From NCBI GenBank assembly GCA_963578825.1, contig CAUZDW010000007.1:79637-143636 (forward strand): a DNA stretch of 64,000 nucleotides, written 5' to 3'. Source of the stretch: JAJDNS01 sp963578825. Lineage in GTDB: Bacteria; Acidobacteriota; Vicinamibacteria; Fen-336. A program made the position numbers and the translations under genes. Positions 36,699-46,095 of the stretch are shown here, piece after piece (the stretch's first letter is position 1; every line of letters begins with the position of its first letter). The notes under the pieces are model-generated. The model was given only the letters and a program-made list of their open reading frames with translations, was not told the origin of the DNA and ran no database searches.

Positions 36699-37355
36699 CT
36701 AGAACCCGATGGTGCGTCGCTCGCCGTCGACCTCGATCTCGATTGTCCCGATCCGGAGGATGCGTATCCCTTCGAACGCGTCGCCCTCCCGGACCAGCCG
36801 GTCGTTGAGGAGCGCCACGGGTTCGCCGTCCCGCGTGCTGATCGCGGAGAGACGAAACGCCACGTCCTCGAGGTCGTCAGCCGCCGGCGAGGCGAGCAGC
36901 ACGTCCTCGACGACCACCGCGGTCTCCACAGCCGATGGAGCGCTCCTTTGGGAGACGGTCGGTTCGGGTCCTTCGCTTCGTGGGGTCCCCTTCTCGTTCC
37001 CAGGCAGCCCGAGCCGGCGGGGAGGCGAAGCGGGGGCAGCCGTTCGTCGAGGCGCGGTCGGGGGCTCGTGTTGCGCCCGGGGCGCCGGCTCGTCCGGCCT
37101 CGCCGTCATGGCTTCCGCCTCGGGGAGAGACGTCGGCATTGGCTTCGGCGCCGCGTCGAAGCGGGAGCCGGACGCAAGCCACCAACCCGCGCCTCCGACG
37201 ATCGCCGCCACGGCCACGCCGGACAGAAAGAGCCACCGTCGCCCGCCCTTGTGGTCGGCGCCGCCCCACGGCACCGGGCCCACCACCACGACCTCCGGCT
37301 CCCGGGTCTGTTTCTCCCGCTCGGGCTTCTTGAGGGTGTCGAGGATGAAGCTCAC
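36699..37355 (-). CDS. gspB: GspB-like general secretion pathway protein
   Basis: 218 residues from GTG 37355, which overlaps the ExeA stop as GTGA. It opens with SFILDTLKK, the standard GspB N-terminus, then a membrane helix (RRWLFLSGVAVAAIVGGAGWW, about 39-60), a Pro/Ala/Arg periplasmic linker and a compact C-terminal domain (VAFRLSAISTRDGEPVALL, VREGDAFEGIRIL, GTIEIEVDGE). GspA/GspB complexes help place the type II secretion secretin through the cell wall. Pairing with the ExeA homologue supports this. No core gsp genes are in this window. Confidence 0.85.
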   Translation of the reverse strand: MSFILDTLKKPEREKQTREPEVVVVGPVPWGGADHKGGRRWLFLSGVAVAAIVGGAGWWLASGSRFDAAPKPMPTSLPEAEAMTARPDEPAPRAQHEPPTAPRRTAAPASPPRRLGLPGNEKGTPRSEGPEPTVSQRSAPSAVETAVVVEDVLLASPAADDLEDVAFRLSAISTRDGEPVALLNDRLVREGDAFEGIRILRIGTIEIEVDGERRTIGF

Positions 37356-38887
37356 GAGTCGCCTCCGTCCGCCGAGAGCCGAGGCCTCTGGCCCGGAGAG
37401 AGGGTGTAGAGGAACAGCCGCGTCCGGGGTCCGGGGACGCCGTCGGGAACGAGCCCGGCGTCCTGCTGGAGTCGCTGTACGGCCACACTCGGATCTTCGT
37501 TTCCATATCCGAGGCGCTGAAGCTCGGCTTGGAGCCAGTCCCCACGCCCTCGAGGCCCGGCGGGGACCGCTCGAGACTCGGGCCAGGGAAAGACGGCCTC
37601 GCGGGTCCAGAGCTCGTCCACCTGGGACCAGGGCACCTCGCGGAGCTCTTCGTCCCCGACAGCGACTCGGGCCGCTTGCCCTTCGAGGCTCAGAAGCGCG
37701 AGGAAGCAGGTGTCCCGCCGCGACGGGTGGAACATCTCCAGGATCACCGGGAGGTCGAGCCTCTGAACCTGGGTGAGGTGGGTCCGAAGCGTCGTTCGAT
37801 CCGAGCCCACACCCTCCCAGAGAGTCTCGATCCTCCCGAGGGCAGCGCCGAACGAATCGCCCCTCGGAGTGTCTCGCAGAAGAGCGTCGAGTCGCTCGTT
37901 GCGCTCGGGTGCGGACGGCGTCGACGCCGGCGCGGGGCGGGCGAGGGCGGGCTCGGACGGGGAAGACGGCGCCGCAGGCGCCTGGGCCATGCGAGGGACG
38001 AGAGCGAAGGCGGACACCGCCAGGGTCGCCGTCAGGGCGGCGGCGATCCAGCCATGATGCCACTTGAGGGCCTTCCTGGGCCGCATGTCCGTCACCTCGT
38101 CGGCGGCCTTCCGCACCATCTCCGCCGAGATGGACCTCACGCTCTTCACGTAGCCGGCGAGAAGTGCTCGATCGGTGATGAGGTTGATCACCCTGGGAAT
38201 GCCCCCGGAGCGTTGGTGGATGGTGCGCAGCGCGTCGGAGCTGAAGCCGACCTTGTTGGCACCGCCGGCGACCTTGATCCGGTGGCGGATGTACGCCTCG
38301 GTCTCCGCGGCGTCGAGGGGCGAGAGGTGGTAGCGAGCGGTCACGCGTTGGGCGAGCTGGCGGAGATCGTGGCGGGCCAGGAGGTCGCGGAGCTCCGACT
38401 GACCGATGAGCACGATCTGGATGAGCTTCTCGGTGTCCGTCTCCAGGTTGGAGATGAGTCGAATCTGCTCGAGCACCTCGGGCGAGAGGTCCTGCGCCTC
38501 GTCGATCAGGAGCACCACGTTCCTGTCCACGGCCCGGGCGTCGAGGAGGAAGCTGTGCAGCGAGTCCACCAGGCCCTTCAGCGAGTCCCACCCGGGCTCG
38601 GCGTGCAGGTCGTCGAGGATCGAGCGGAGGAGCTCGGAGGCCGTGAGCGCCGGATAGAGGATGACCGCGGTGTGCGTGTCCGCCGGAAGCGTGGAGAGGA
38701 GGTAGCGGGCGAGGGTCGTCTTGCCCATGCCCACCTCTCCCGTGATGAGGACGAAGCCGCCTCGCTCCCGGTGTCCGAACTCGAGATGGGCGAACGCCTC
38801 CGCGTGCCTCTGGGAGAGGTAGAGGTACTTGGGGTCCGGCGTCAGGTTGAAGGGCTTCTCGGTGAAGCCGTACCAGGACTCGTACAA
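37352..38887 (-). CDS. exeA: ExeA/GspA-like AAA ATPase with peptidoglycan-binding C-terminus
   Basis: 511 residues from TTG 38887 (GGAGG seven bases upstream). N-terminus YESWYGFTEKPFNLTPDP is diagnostic. Walker A GEVGMGKT at 50-57; Walker B VVLLIDEAQ with D129-E130; sensor region FSSDALRTIHQRSGGIPRV. One membrane helix (IAAALTATLAVSAFALV, about 280-300), then a periplasmic region ending in a peptidoglycan-binding-1 domain (LQAELQRLGYGNEDPSVAVQ). With GspB it would use ATP to open the wall for secretin assembly. The gene start lies about 90 bases from the divergent hydrolase start. Confidence 0.9.
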   Translation of the reverse strand: MYESWYGFTEKPFNLTPDPKYLYLSQRHAEAFAHLEFGHRERGGFVLITGEVGMGKTTLARYLLSTLPADTHTAVILYPALTASELLRSILDDLHAEPGWDSLKGLVDSLHSFLLDARAVDRNVVLLIDEAQDLSPEVLEQIRLISNLETDTEKLIQIVLIGQSELRDLLARHDLRQLAQRVTARYHLSPLDAAETEAYIRHRIKVAGGANKVGFSSDALRTIHQRSGGIPRVINLITDRALLAGYVKSVRSISAEMVRKAADEVTDMRPRKALKWHHGWIAAALTATLAVSAFALVPRMAQAPAAPSSPSEPALARPAPASTPSAPERNERLDALLRDTPRGDSFGAALGRIETLWEGVGSDRTTLRTHLTQVQRLDLPVILEMFHPSRRDTCFLALLSLEGQAARVAVGDEELREVPWSQVDELWTREAVFPWPESRAVPAGPRGRGDWLQAELQRLGYGNEDPSVAVQRLQQDAGLVPDGVPGPRTRLFLYTLSPGQRPRLSADGGDS

Positions 38888-38976
38888 GGACCGCCTCCGG
38901 CCGACCTCGATCGCGGCGAGTGTATCACCGGCGCCGGGGCAATTTGGCGGACGGATCGGGTATATCCTTCCGGGCC

Positions 38977-39630
38977 ATGCCCCAGTTGCGTTTGCCCACG
39001 GCCGACACCACGGCCTCGCTGCACGGGGCCGGAGAGACGGTGGTGGTCCTGGGGCACGGGGCGGGCGGGACCCGCCAGACCCCCATGCTCGTCTCTCTGG
39101 CCGAGGCCCTGGCGGCCTCCGGGCGGGCTGCTTGTCTCTACAATTTTCCGTACGCGGAGAGAGGGGCGCGGCGGCCCGACCCCCCGAAGGCCCTCGAGGC
39201 CACCGCCCGGGAGGCCGCGGAGGTCGCCCTGGCAAAGATGGGAGCCACACACGTCGTGATGGGCGGCCGGTCGATGGGGGGCCGGATCGCCTCCCAGGTG
39301 GTGGCCGGAGGCGCTCGCGCCGACGGGCTGGCCTTCTTCGCCTACCCGCTGCACCCGCCCGGGCGACCCGAGAAGCTGCGCGACGCCCACCTGCCTGCCG
39401 CCGCGGCTTCGGCTCACATGCTCTTCGTCCAGGGGACCCGTGACGCCTTCGCCCGGGAGGATCTCCTCCAGGCTCTGGTCACGCGCCTCGAAGACCGGGC
39501 GGAGCTTCATCGGGTGGAGTCCGCCGATCATTCGTTTCGGGTCCTGAAGCGCAGCGGTCGCACGGCGGAGGACGTCGAGAAGGAAGTGGAGACCACCCTG
39601 CTCGCCTGGCTGGAGAAGCACGGCCTGTGA
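38977..39630 (+). CDS. Alpha/beta hydrolase, dienelactone-hydrolase / KANL3-Tex30-like
   Basis: 217 residues. Oxyanion segment VVVLGHGAGGTRQTPM; nucleophile elbow GGRSMGGR (Ser at GxSxG); acid region FVQGTRDAFA; catalytic His in ESADHSFRV. The layout is that of the short hydrolases annotated KANL3/Tex30 in eukaryotes and dienelactone-hydrolase-like in bacteria. Cytoplasmic, no signal. Substrate unknown. Followed 16 bases later by the M14 peptidase, probable operon. Confidence 0.88.
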   Translation: MPQLRLPTADTTASLHGAGETVVVLGHGAGGTRQTPMLVSLAEALAASGRAACLYNFPYAERGARRPDPPKALEATAREAAEVALAKMGATHVVMGGRSMGGRIASQVVAGGARADGLAFFAYPLHPPGRPEKLRDAHLPAAAASAHMLFVQGTRDAFAREDLLQALVTRLEDRAELHRVESADHSFRVLKRSGRTAEDVEKEVETTLLAWLEKHGL

Positions 39631-39646
39631 CCTCAAGGAGAACCGC

Positions 39647-42280
39647 ATGATCGTCTCGCTGACCCTCGCAACACTCCTCGCGTCTGCCTCGCCCGTCAGC
39701 CCGGACACCCGCTACGATCCCGCGGTGCCGACCCTGCAGGGCGTGGTCGGACACACCCTCGGCGCGCAGATATCAACGCCTGCCCAGATCGTGGCGTACT
39801 TCGAGGCGCTGGCTGCCGCCGCGCCCGATCGGTCGACCCTGGTCACATACGCCACCAGCGAAGAGGGGCGTCCGTTGCAGGTCCTGGCCATAGGCAGCCC
39901 CGCGCGGATCGGCCGGCTCGAGGAGACCAAAGCCGGCCTGGCCCGGCTGGCGGACCCCCGGGGCCTCGACGCCGCAGAGGCCGAACGGCTCCTCGGCGAG
40001 ATACCCGCGGTCGTCTGGCTCTTCCACGCGGTCCACGGCAACGAGATCTCGTCTCCCGGGGCCGCGATGGCCCTGGCCCATCACCTCCTGGCGGCGCAGG
40101 GCGACGCGCAGGTCGACCTCATCCGGCGCGAGGCGGTCGTCCTGATCGACCCGCTCCAGAACCCCGACGGGCGTGCACGGTTCCTCGCCTCCTACGGCCT
40201 TGCCCGGGCTCTCGTCCCGGACCCCGAGCCGGTGGCCGCCGAGCACGTCGAGCCCTGGCCCAGCGGCCGCGCCAACCACTACCTTTTCGACCTGAACCGC
40301 GACTGGTTCGCCCAGACCCAGCCCGAGACCCGGGGGCGGCTCGACGTCTACCGGGACTGGCATCCCCACGTGGCCGTCGACCTGCACGAGATGGGAGGGG
40401 ATTCGACATACTTCTTCGCGCCCCCCGCCGAGCCCCGCAACCCCCACCTGGTGGACTCCCAGCACAGCTGGCACGACAGGATCGGGCGCGCCATTGCCGC
40501 GCGATTCGACGAGAGGGGCGTGGCGTACTTCGTCCGCGAGGTGTTCGACGCGTTCTACCCGGGCTACGGGGAAACGTGGCCCATGCTGCACGGGGCGGTG
40601 GGGATGACCTTCGAGCAGGCCTCCGCTCGTGGCCTGGTGTTCCGAAGAGTTGACGAGACCGAGCTCACGTATCTCGACGGCATCCGGAATCACTTCACGG
40701 CAGCGCTTGCCACGGCGGCAACGGCGGCCGAGGGTCGCGAGACGCTGCTCCGCGACTTCCTCGCGTTCCGCCGCTCAGCGGTGGGCGACGGGGGGCGGGG
40801 CGCCGTCCAGCAGTACGTCCTCCTGCCCGGGACCGACCCGGCGAGGGCCCGCCGTCTGGCCGAGCTTCTCGTCGGGCAGGAGATCGAGGTCCTCTCCGCC
40901 GAGGAGGAGCTGTGGTCGGGGGACCAGCGGTTCCCGAAGGGAAGCTACGTCGTGCCGCTCGCGCAACCTGCAGGGAGACTCGTGCGCAACCTTCTCGATC
41001 CCCGGGTTCCCATGCCCGAGAAGTTCCTTCAGGAGCAGGAGCGCCGGCGCAAGAAGCGCCTGAGGGACCAGATCTACGACGTGACCGCCTGGAGCCTGCC
41101 TCTCGTCTTCGACGTCGAGTCCGTTGGTGTCGGGGGAGTGCTCGCGGGTCGCTCGGCGGCCTGGACGCCCGGAGCACCGTCCGCGGTCGCCCTCGAAGAC
41201 GCCCGCGTCGCATGGCTGCTCCCGTGGGGATCCGGCACGGCCGCCGCCGTGGTCGATGCGCTTCAGGCGGGAATCAAGGTCCGCGTCGCGGCGGGTGGGA
41301 CGACCCTCGGCGGTCGCACCTTCGGTCCCGGGACGGCCATCATCCGCGCCGCCGAGAACGCACCCGACGTTCGAGAGACGCTGGGCCGCATCGTCGCCAA
41401 GCGACACACCAAGGCCGTCGCCGTGGACTCGGGCTATCCGGAGAGCGGCGTCTCCCTCGGCAGCCGCCGTGTGCGTCCCCTCCGCGCTCCGCGTGTGCTG
41501 CTGGCCTGGGACACGCCGACCTCCAGCCTGTCCGCCGGGTGGGCGCGCTGGGTTCTGGAGCGGCGCTACGGACAGCGCGTCACCATCGTGCGGGTCGCCT
41601 CGCTCCGTCGCGTCGAGCTCGACCGGTTCGACGTCGTCGTCCTGCCGTCCGGGACCTACCGGGAGGCGATCCCCTCGGCGATCGTGGATCGGCTCAAGAC
41701 GTGGATCAGCAGCGGCGGCACCCTCGTGGCCCTCGGCGAGGCGTCTCGCTGGCTCGCCAGCGAGAGCGTGGGCCTCCTGGCGACCACGACGGAGCTGCGG
41801 GGCGGCTGCCCGGACGACGAACCCGAGGACGAGGACGAGAAGGAGACGCCGTCCAGCAAGACCTGCGGACAGGAGAAGAACGAGCCCTACGACCTGGAGA
41901 CCGCAATCCAACCGGAGAGGGAACGCCCGGATGCCGTCCCTGGCGCCCTGCTCCGGGTGCAGCTCGACACCGAGCACTGGCTGTCCGCCGGAACCGACGG
42001 CGAGATCCAGGCCATCGTCGAGAGCCGCCGCGTCTTCAGCCCCCTGAAGCTCGACAAGGGCCGCAACGTCGGCGTGTACGCGCCGGAGGAGACGGTCGTC
42101 GCCAGCGGCCACGTCTGGAGCGACACCCGGGAGCAGCTGGCGCAGAAAGCCTTCCTCATGCACCAGCCCCTCGGCCGCGGCCACGTCGTGGCGTTTGCCG
42201 AGGACCCCAACTACCGCGGCTACGCCGAAGCCACCGAGCTCCTCTTCATGAATGCCGTCCTCCTCGGCCCGGCGTACTGA
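39647..42280 (+). CDS. M14 family zinc carboxypeptidase, large exported form
   Basis: 877 residues with a short signal peptide (IVSLTLATLLASASPVS). Peptidase domain about 30-340: zinc ligands HxxE in FHAVHGNEISSPG and the third His in VAVDLHEMGGDSTYFF; NPDGRARF precedes the substrate region; the catalytic Glu lies in GMTFEQASARG. The second half (about 400-877) is a glutamine-amidotransferase-like region of unclear function, as in other large acidobacterial M14 proteins, with an acidic insertion CPDDEPEDEDEKE. Expected role: degrading peptides in the periplasm or outside. Confidence 0.9.
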   Translation: MIVSLTLATLLASASPVSPDTRYDPAVPTLQGVVGHTLGAQISTPAQIVAYFEALAAAAPDRSTLVTYATSEEGRPLQVLAIGSPARIGRLEETKAGLARLADPRGLDAAEAERLLGEIPAVVWLFHAVHGNEISSPGAAMALAHHLLAAQGDAQVDLIRREAVVLIDPLQNPDGRARFLASYGLARALVPDPEPVAAEHVEPWPSGRANHYLFDLNRDWFAQTQPETRGRLDVYRDWHPHVAVDLHEMGGDSTYFFAPPAEPRNPHLVDSQHSWHDRIGRAIAARFDERGVAYFVREVFDAFYPGYGETWPMLHGAVGMTFEQASARGLVFRRVDETELTYLDGIRNHFTAALATAATAAEGRETLLRDFLAFRRSAVGDGGRGAVQQYVLLPGTDPARARRLAELLVGQEIEVLSAEEELWSGDQRFPKGSYVVPLAQPAGRLVRNLLDPRVPMPEKFLQEQERRRKKRLRDQIYDVTAWSLPLVFDVESVGVGGVLAGRSAAWTPGAPSAVALEDARVAWLLPWGSGTAAAVVDALQAGIKVRVAAGGTTLGGRTFGPGTAIIRAAENAPDVRETLGRIVAKRHTKAVAVDSGYPESGVSLGSRRVRPLRAPRVLLAWDTPTSSLSAGWARWVLERRYGQRVTIVRVASLRRVELDRFDVVVLPSGTYREAIPSAIVDRLKTWISSGGTLVALGEASRWLASESVGLLATTTELRGGCPDDEPEDEDEKETPSSKTCGQEKNEPYDLETAIQPERERPDAVPGALLRVQLDTEHWLSAGTDGEIQAIVESRRVFSPLKLDKGRNVGVYAPEETVVASGHVWSDTREQLAQKAFLMHQPLGRGHVVAFAEDPNYRGYAEATELLFMNAVLLGPAY

Positions 42281-42283
42281 GCC

Positions 42284-42643
42284 CTACTTGCCCCCGGCGC
42301 CCCGGAACTGGTCGTCCTCGTCCGCGAAGAGCACGTTGAAGCTCGTCAGCGCCCCGTAGCACCCGGTGATGTAGGTCTGCAGCTTCACCTTCTGGTCTTC
42401 GGACAGCTCCGACCCGTTGACGTGCTGCTCGAGGGTCCGGAGGCGGTTGCGCAGCATCACGATCTTGTGGAAGAAGGTCTCGATCGGCCACGCCTTCTCC
42501 TGAAGCGCGGCGTTGCTGGGCCGCAGCACGAGCTGCCCGTCCCGCCACTTGTCGGCGGGGATGACCTCGGTGAGCCCCGACTCCTCACGGATGATTCTGC
42601 GCAGCATCGTCTCGAGGTCCGCGTTGTCGGTGTCGCTGGTCAT
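42284..42643 (-). CDS. Conserved hypothetical protein, helical
   Basis: 119 residues starting MTSDTDNADLETMLRRI. Mostly helical and charged; conserved-looking core VIPADKWRDGQLVLRP followed by ETFFHKIVMLRNRLRTLEQ and YITGCYGALTSFNVLF. No known domain recognised. Its ATG (42643) overlaps the stop of the kinase gene as ATGA, so the two are translationally coupled and the protein may act with the kinase. Confidence 0.7.
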   Translation of the reverse strand: MTSDTDNADLETMLRRIIREESGLTEVIPADKWRDGQLVLRPSNAALQEKAWPIETFFHKIVMLRNRLRTLEQHVNGSELSEDQKVKLQTYITGCYGALTSFNVLFADEDDQFRGAGGK

Positions 42644-43608
42644 GGAGGCGCCGGTCCTTTCTCGATCCGCCACGATGGGGAAGGGCTTTGCGCCCTGCCG
42701 CGGCCGATCTCCCGACGCGCGCGGGGCGCGCGCGGCCGGGGTGTCCTCGCCGCCGCCCCGATCCACTGGAGCTCGCTCCCCAGATCCAGGGCCGACTGCC
42801 AGCGCGAGTCCGGCTCTTTTGCCAGGCACCGCCTGACCGTTCGATCCAGAGTGGCCGGCGCCATGGGCTCGAGCTCCTTCATGGCTGGCGGGTTGGAGGT
42901 GAGAATCGCGGCGATCAGGCTCGCTTGAGACTTGCCTTCGAAGGCCTTCGGGCCGGTGACCATCTCGTAGAGCACGGCGCAAAAGGCGAAAATGTCGGTA
43001 CGGCTGTCCGCCTCGTTCCCTTCGAGCTGCTCGGGGCTCATGTACTGGAAGGTGCCGAGGAGAGAGCCTTCCTTCGTCAGGGGCGCCTGCTCTGTAGGGA
43101 GTGCGGATGGATAGAACCATCTCCTTCGGCCTCTGGGGCCTTCAGCTTCGCCAGCCCGAAGTCCAGGAGCTTCGTGCCAGATCCGGTCAGCATGATGTTG
43201 CCGGGCTTCAGATCTCGATGCACCACGCCCTGGCGATGAGCCTTGTCCAGCGCGTCAGCGATCTCGACGGCATGCTTCAAGGCCTGGTCGAGAGGCAGGG
43301 CGCCCTTCTTCAATCGATCGGCGAGCGTGTCTCCTTCGATGTGCTCCATGACCATGAAATCCACGCCATTCTCGCTGCCGATGTCGTGGAGCGTGCAGAT
43401 GTGGGGATGGTTCAGGCTGGAGACGGCCCGGGCTTCACGCTCGAAACGCTCCTTGAGCTCGGCGTCGTCGGAGAGGTGAGAAGGAGGGACCTTGATGGCG
43501 ACCGTTCGGTCGAGGCGGGTGTCTTTGGCCTTGTAGACCTCACCCATCCCCCCGGCCCCGAGTGGAGCCAGGATCTCGTACCAGGCGTGTTCCCGGTGAC
43601 AGCGCCAT
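42640..43608 (-). CDS. Serine/threonine protein kinase, PknB type, no receptor tail (two frameshifts)
   Basis: Kinase motifs are all present across frames: glycine loop LGAGGMGEVYKA, VAIKV lysine, HRDLKPGNIML catalytic loop, LLDFGLAKL (DFG), MSPEQLEGNEADSRTDIFAF (APE region) and VRRCLAKEPDSRWQSA. The start ATG 43608 gives MALSPGTRL, the usual opening, then the frame slips near 43583; a second slip lies near 43088 after SIHPHSL. Close homologues carry a membrane helix and WD40/TolB propeller, but here the protein stops soon after the kinase domain at TGA overlapping the next gene, so the short form appears genuine. Confidence 0.7.
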
Positions 43609-43768
43609 GTGATCGCTCTCCCGACGGATGACGGTGTTGAAGCGAAAGTATAGCTGCTGGAGGCCGGCTCCCGGGGGTGCGGTCGAGTCGAGCCGGAGTC
43701 CTGTGAACGACAAACGTCATCCTGAGCGGGGAACCGGCGAGCGGCGGCTGCCAGAACAAAGGAGAAGG

Positions 43769-43876
43769 GTGTCACTCTGAGTGCGGCCATCTCGGGGATC
43801 GCGCGAAGAGTCTCGTCGTCCGCCCAACGGAGAGATTGTTCGTCGCTCGCCCAAGGACGAGCTCCTCAGAATGACC
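43769..43876. repeat. Dispersed intergenic repeat with inverted ends
   Basis: About 108 bases bounded by TGTCACTCTGAG (43770-43781) and CTCAGAATGACC (43865-43876), inverted with 10 of 12 matches. The left end with adjacent sequence (43768-43794) matches the reverse complement of 54776-54802 at 26 of 27 positions. A related end GTCATCCTGAGCG occurs at 43717-43729. Looks like a REP- or MITE-type element. Confidence 0.6.
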
Positions 43877-43950
43877 GGGGGGCCCGACGCATGCCGCCGG
43901 TCGGCAAGTGATAGTGACGGGACGAGTGCTCCCGCCGGACACGCCGGGAG

Positions 43951-46095
43951 CTATCGGCCGCGGTGCGAGCCGGCGCGGGCGAGGGCCGGGGCGAGGGCGG
44001 ACAGCTGCTCGGTCTTCTCGTCCACCTCGGCCTGGAGGGCCTCCCACTGGGCCATGAGGTCGCCGGCCTCCCACATGAGCTTCTGGTGGCTCTCCGCTGC
44101 GGCGGATGACCGCTCGCGGTCGTCGTAGAAGCCGGGGGCGGCCATCTCGGCCTCCATTGTCTTGACGGCCTTCTCCGACTCGGCCACTCGCTTCTCGAGC
44201 TCGGTGAGGCGGGTCTTCATGCGCTTGAGCTCGCGCTCGAGGACCTGCCTGTTCGGAGCACCGGCCTTGTTGAGCCGGGGCGCCATGGGATTGACGGGCG
44301 GGGGGGTCTCCTTCGGCTTGCCATTGCCCTTGGCACGCCGCTTCGCGGCTTTTCCGGGCCTTGCCGGAAGTGGGGCGGGCGGCGTGGCGGCCACCGCTGG
44401 GGCCTTCGGGGCGTTCTTCGCCTCTTCACGAGCCGGACGGAGCGGCGCGGGTGGGATGGAGGTCGGGAGGGGACCCGCGTCTCCCATTTCCTGCTTCTTC
44501 TTCCAGTACAGGAAATCCTCGTACCCGCCCGGATAGAGGGGCGCCTCGCCGTCTCCGACCTCGATGACCTTCTCGGCGAGGCGGTCTACGAAGTAGCGGT
44601 CGTGGGAGACGAAGATGAGCGTCCCCTTGTACTCGGCAAGGGCCTCCAGGAGAACCTCCTTCGAGTCGATGTCCAGGTGGTTGGTGGGCTCGTCGAGGAG
44701 CAGTACGTTGGAAGGCCGCAGCAGCATCTTGGCCAGGGCCAACCGGTTACGCTCGCCTCCCGAGAGGACGGCCACCTTCTTGTAGACGTCGTCGCCCTCG
44801 AAGAGAAAGCTGCCGAGGACGCCCCGGATCATCGGCACCATGGTGGTGGTGCTGGCCGAGGTCATCTCGTCGTAGACGGTCCGGGTCGGGTTCAGCTCGG
44901 CGGCCTGGTCCTGGGCGAAGTAATCCAGCACCACCCGGTGCCCCTCGACCCGGACGCCCTGGTCGGGCTGGTCCACGCCGGCGAGGATCCGCATGAGCGT
45001 CGACTTGCCCGCGCCGTTGGGGCCGACGAGGGCGATGTGGTCGCCCCGCTCGATGAGAAGGTCCACGTGGTCCAGCACGACGTTCTCGCCGAAGGCGCGG
45101 CGGACGCCCTTCGCCTCCAGGACGACCCGTCCCGGCCGGGGCGCGTCCGGGAAGCGGAAGCGGATCTTCTTTCGCTCGGGCGGGATCTCGATGCGCTCCA
45201 CCTTGTCCAGCTGCTTGATCCGGCTCTGGACCTGCTTGGCCTTGGTGGCGGTGTAGCGGAACCGGTTGATGAAGACCTGGACCTTCTCGATCTCGTCGGT
45301 CTGCCGCCGCCACGCCGAGCGCAGGCGCTCCATCCGGGCCTGGTGCTCGACGATGTATTTCGAGTAGTTGCCGTGGTAGTCGGTGAGGGCCTTCAGGCCC
45401 ACCTCGGTGATGCGCTTGATGGTGGCGTCGAGGAAGAAGCGGTCGTGGGAGACGAGCACGACGGCGCCCGGGTAGTCTCGGAGGTACTCCTCGAGCCAGT
45501 TGCGCGCCGGGAGGTCCAGGTGGTTCGTGGGCTCGTCCATCAGGAGGACGTTCGGCCGGGCGAGAAGCAGCTTCGCCAGCGCGATGCGCATCTGCCAGCC
45601 ACCGGAGAACTCTTCGGTGTTCCGCTTCTGGTCGGCTAGGCTGAACCCGAGCCCCTTCAGCACCGAGGCCACCTGGGACTCGATCTCCCAGCCGCCCCGG
45701 TCCTTGAAGCGTTCGGTGATGTCGGCGTACCGCTCCAGGAGCTTTTCGAGGCCGGTGTGCCGTTCGTCGGCCTTGGCCATGGCCTCTTCGAGATCGTGCT
45801 GCTCTTTGCGGAGCGCCAGGAGGTCTTCGAAGGCCAGCACCACCTCGTCGTAGAGGGTGCGGCCGTGGAGGACGATCCCGTCCTGGGGCAGGTAGCCGAT
45901 GGTCGTGCCCGTGGCCATCCGGATGGACCCGGAGTCGGCCTCCTGGAGGCCCCCGAGCATCTTCAGGAGGGTGGTCTTCCCCGAGCCGTTGGGTCCGGTC
46001 AGCCCGATCCGATCGCGCTTCTTGACGTGCCAGGACACGTCTTCGAGAAGAACCCGGTCGCCGTACCGCTTGCTGAGGCCTTCGACGTGGATCAT
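43951..46095 (-). CDS. ABC-F family ATPase (Uup/EttA-like)
   Basis: 714 residues from ATG 46095. Two ABC domains without membrane segments: Walker A GPNGSGKT (about 34-41) with signature FSGGWQMRIALAK and DEPTNHLDLP; Walker A2 GPNGAGKS with LSGGERNRLALAK and DEPTNHLDID. The linker between has the charged helix pair usual for ABC-F (QARMERLRSAWRRQTDEIEK). An Ala/Pro/Lys-rich spacer and a C-terminal coiled coil follow (RLTELEKRVAESEKAVKTM), as in Uup. ABC-F proteins act on ribosomes. The start overlaps the YggX-like stop as ATGA. Confidence 0.93.
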   Translation of the reverse strand: MIHVEGLSKRYGDRVLLEDVSWHVKKRDRIGLTGPNGSGKTTLLKMLGGLQEADSGSIRMATGTTIGYLPQDGIVLHGRTLYDEVVLAFEDLLALRKEQHDLEEAMAKADERHTGLEKLLERYADITERFKDRGGWEIESQVASVLKGLGFSLADQKRNTEEFSGGWQMRIALAKLLLARPNVLLMDEPTNHLDLPARNWLEEYLRDYPGAVVLVSHDRFFLDATIKRITEVGLKALTDYHGNYSKYIVEHQARMERLRSAWRRQTDEIEKVQVFINRFRYTATKAKQVQSRIKQLDKVERIEIPPERKKIRFRFPDAPRPGRVVLEAKGVRRAFGENVVLDHVDLLIERGDHIALVGPNGAGKSTLMRILAGVDQPDQGVRVEGHRVVLDYFAQDQAAELNPTRTVYDEMTSASTTTMVPMIRGVLGSFLFEGDDVYKKVAVLSGGERNRLALAKMLLRPSNVLLLDEPTNHLDIDSKEVLLEALAEYKGTLIFVSHDRYFVDRLAEKVIEVGDGEAPLYPGGYEDFLYWKKKQEMGDAGPLPTSIPPAPLRPAREEAKNAPKAPAVAATPPAPLPARPGKAAKRRAKGNGKPKETPPPVNPMAPRLNKAGAPNRQVLERELKRMKTRLTELEKRVAESEKAVKTMEAEMAAPGFYDDRERSSAAAESHQKLMWEAGDLMAQWEALQAEVDEKTEQLSALAPALARAGSHRGR

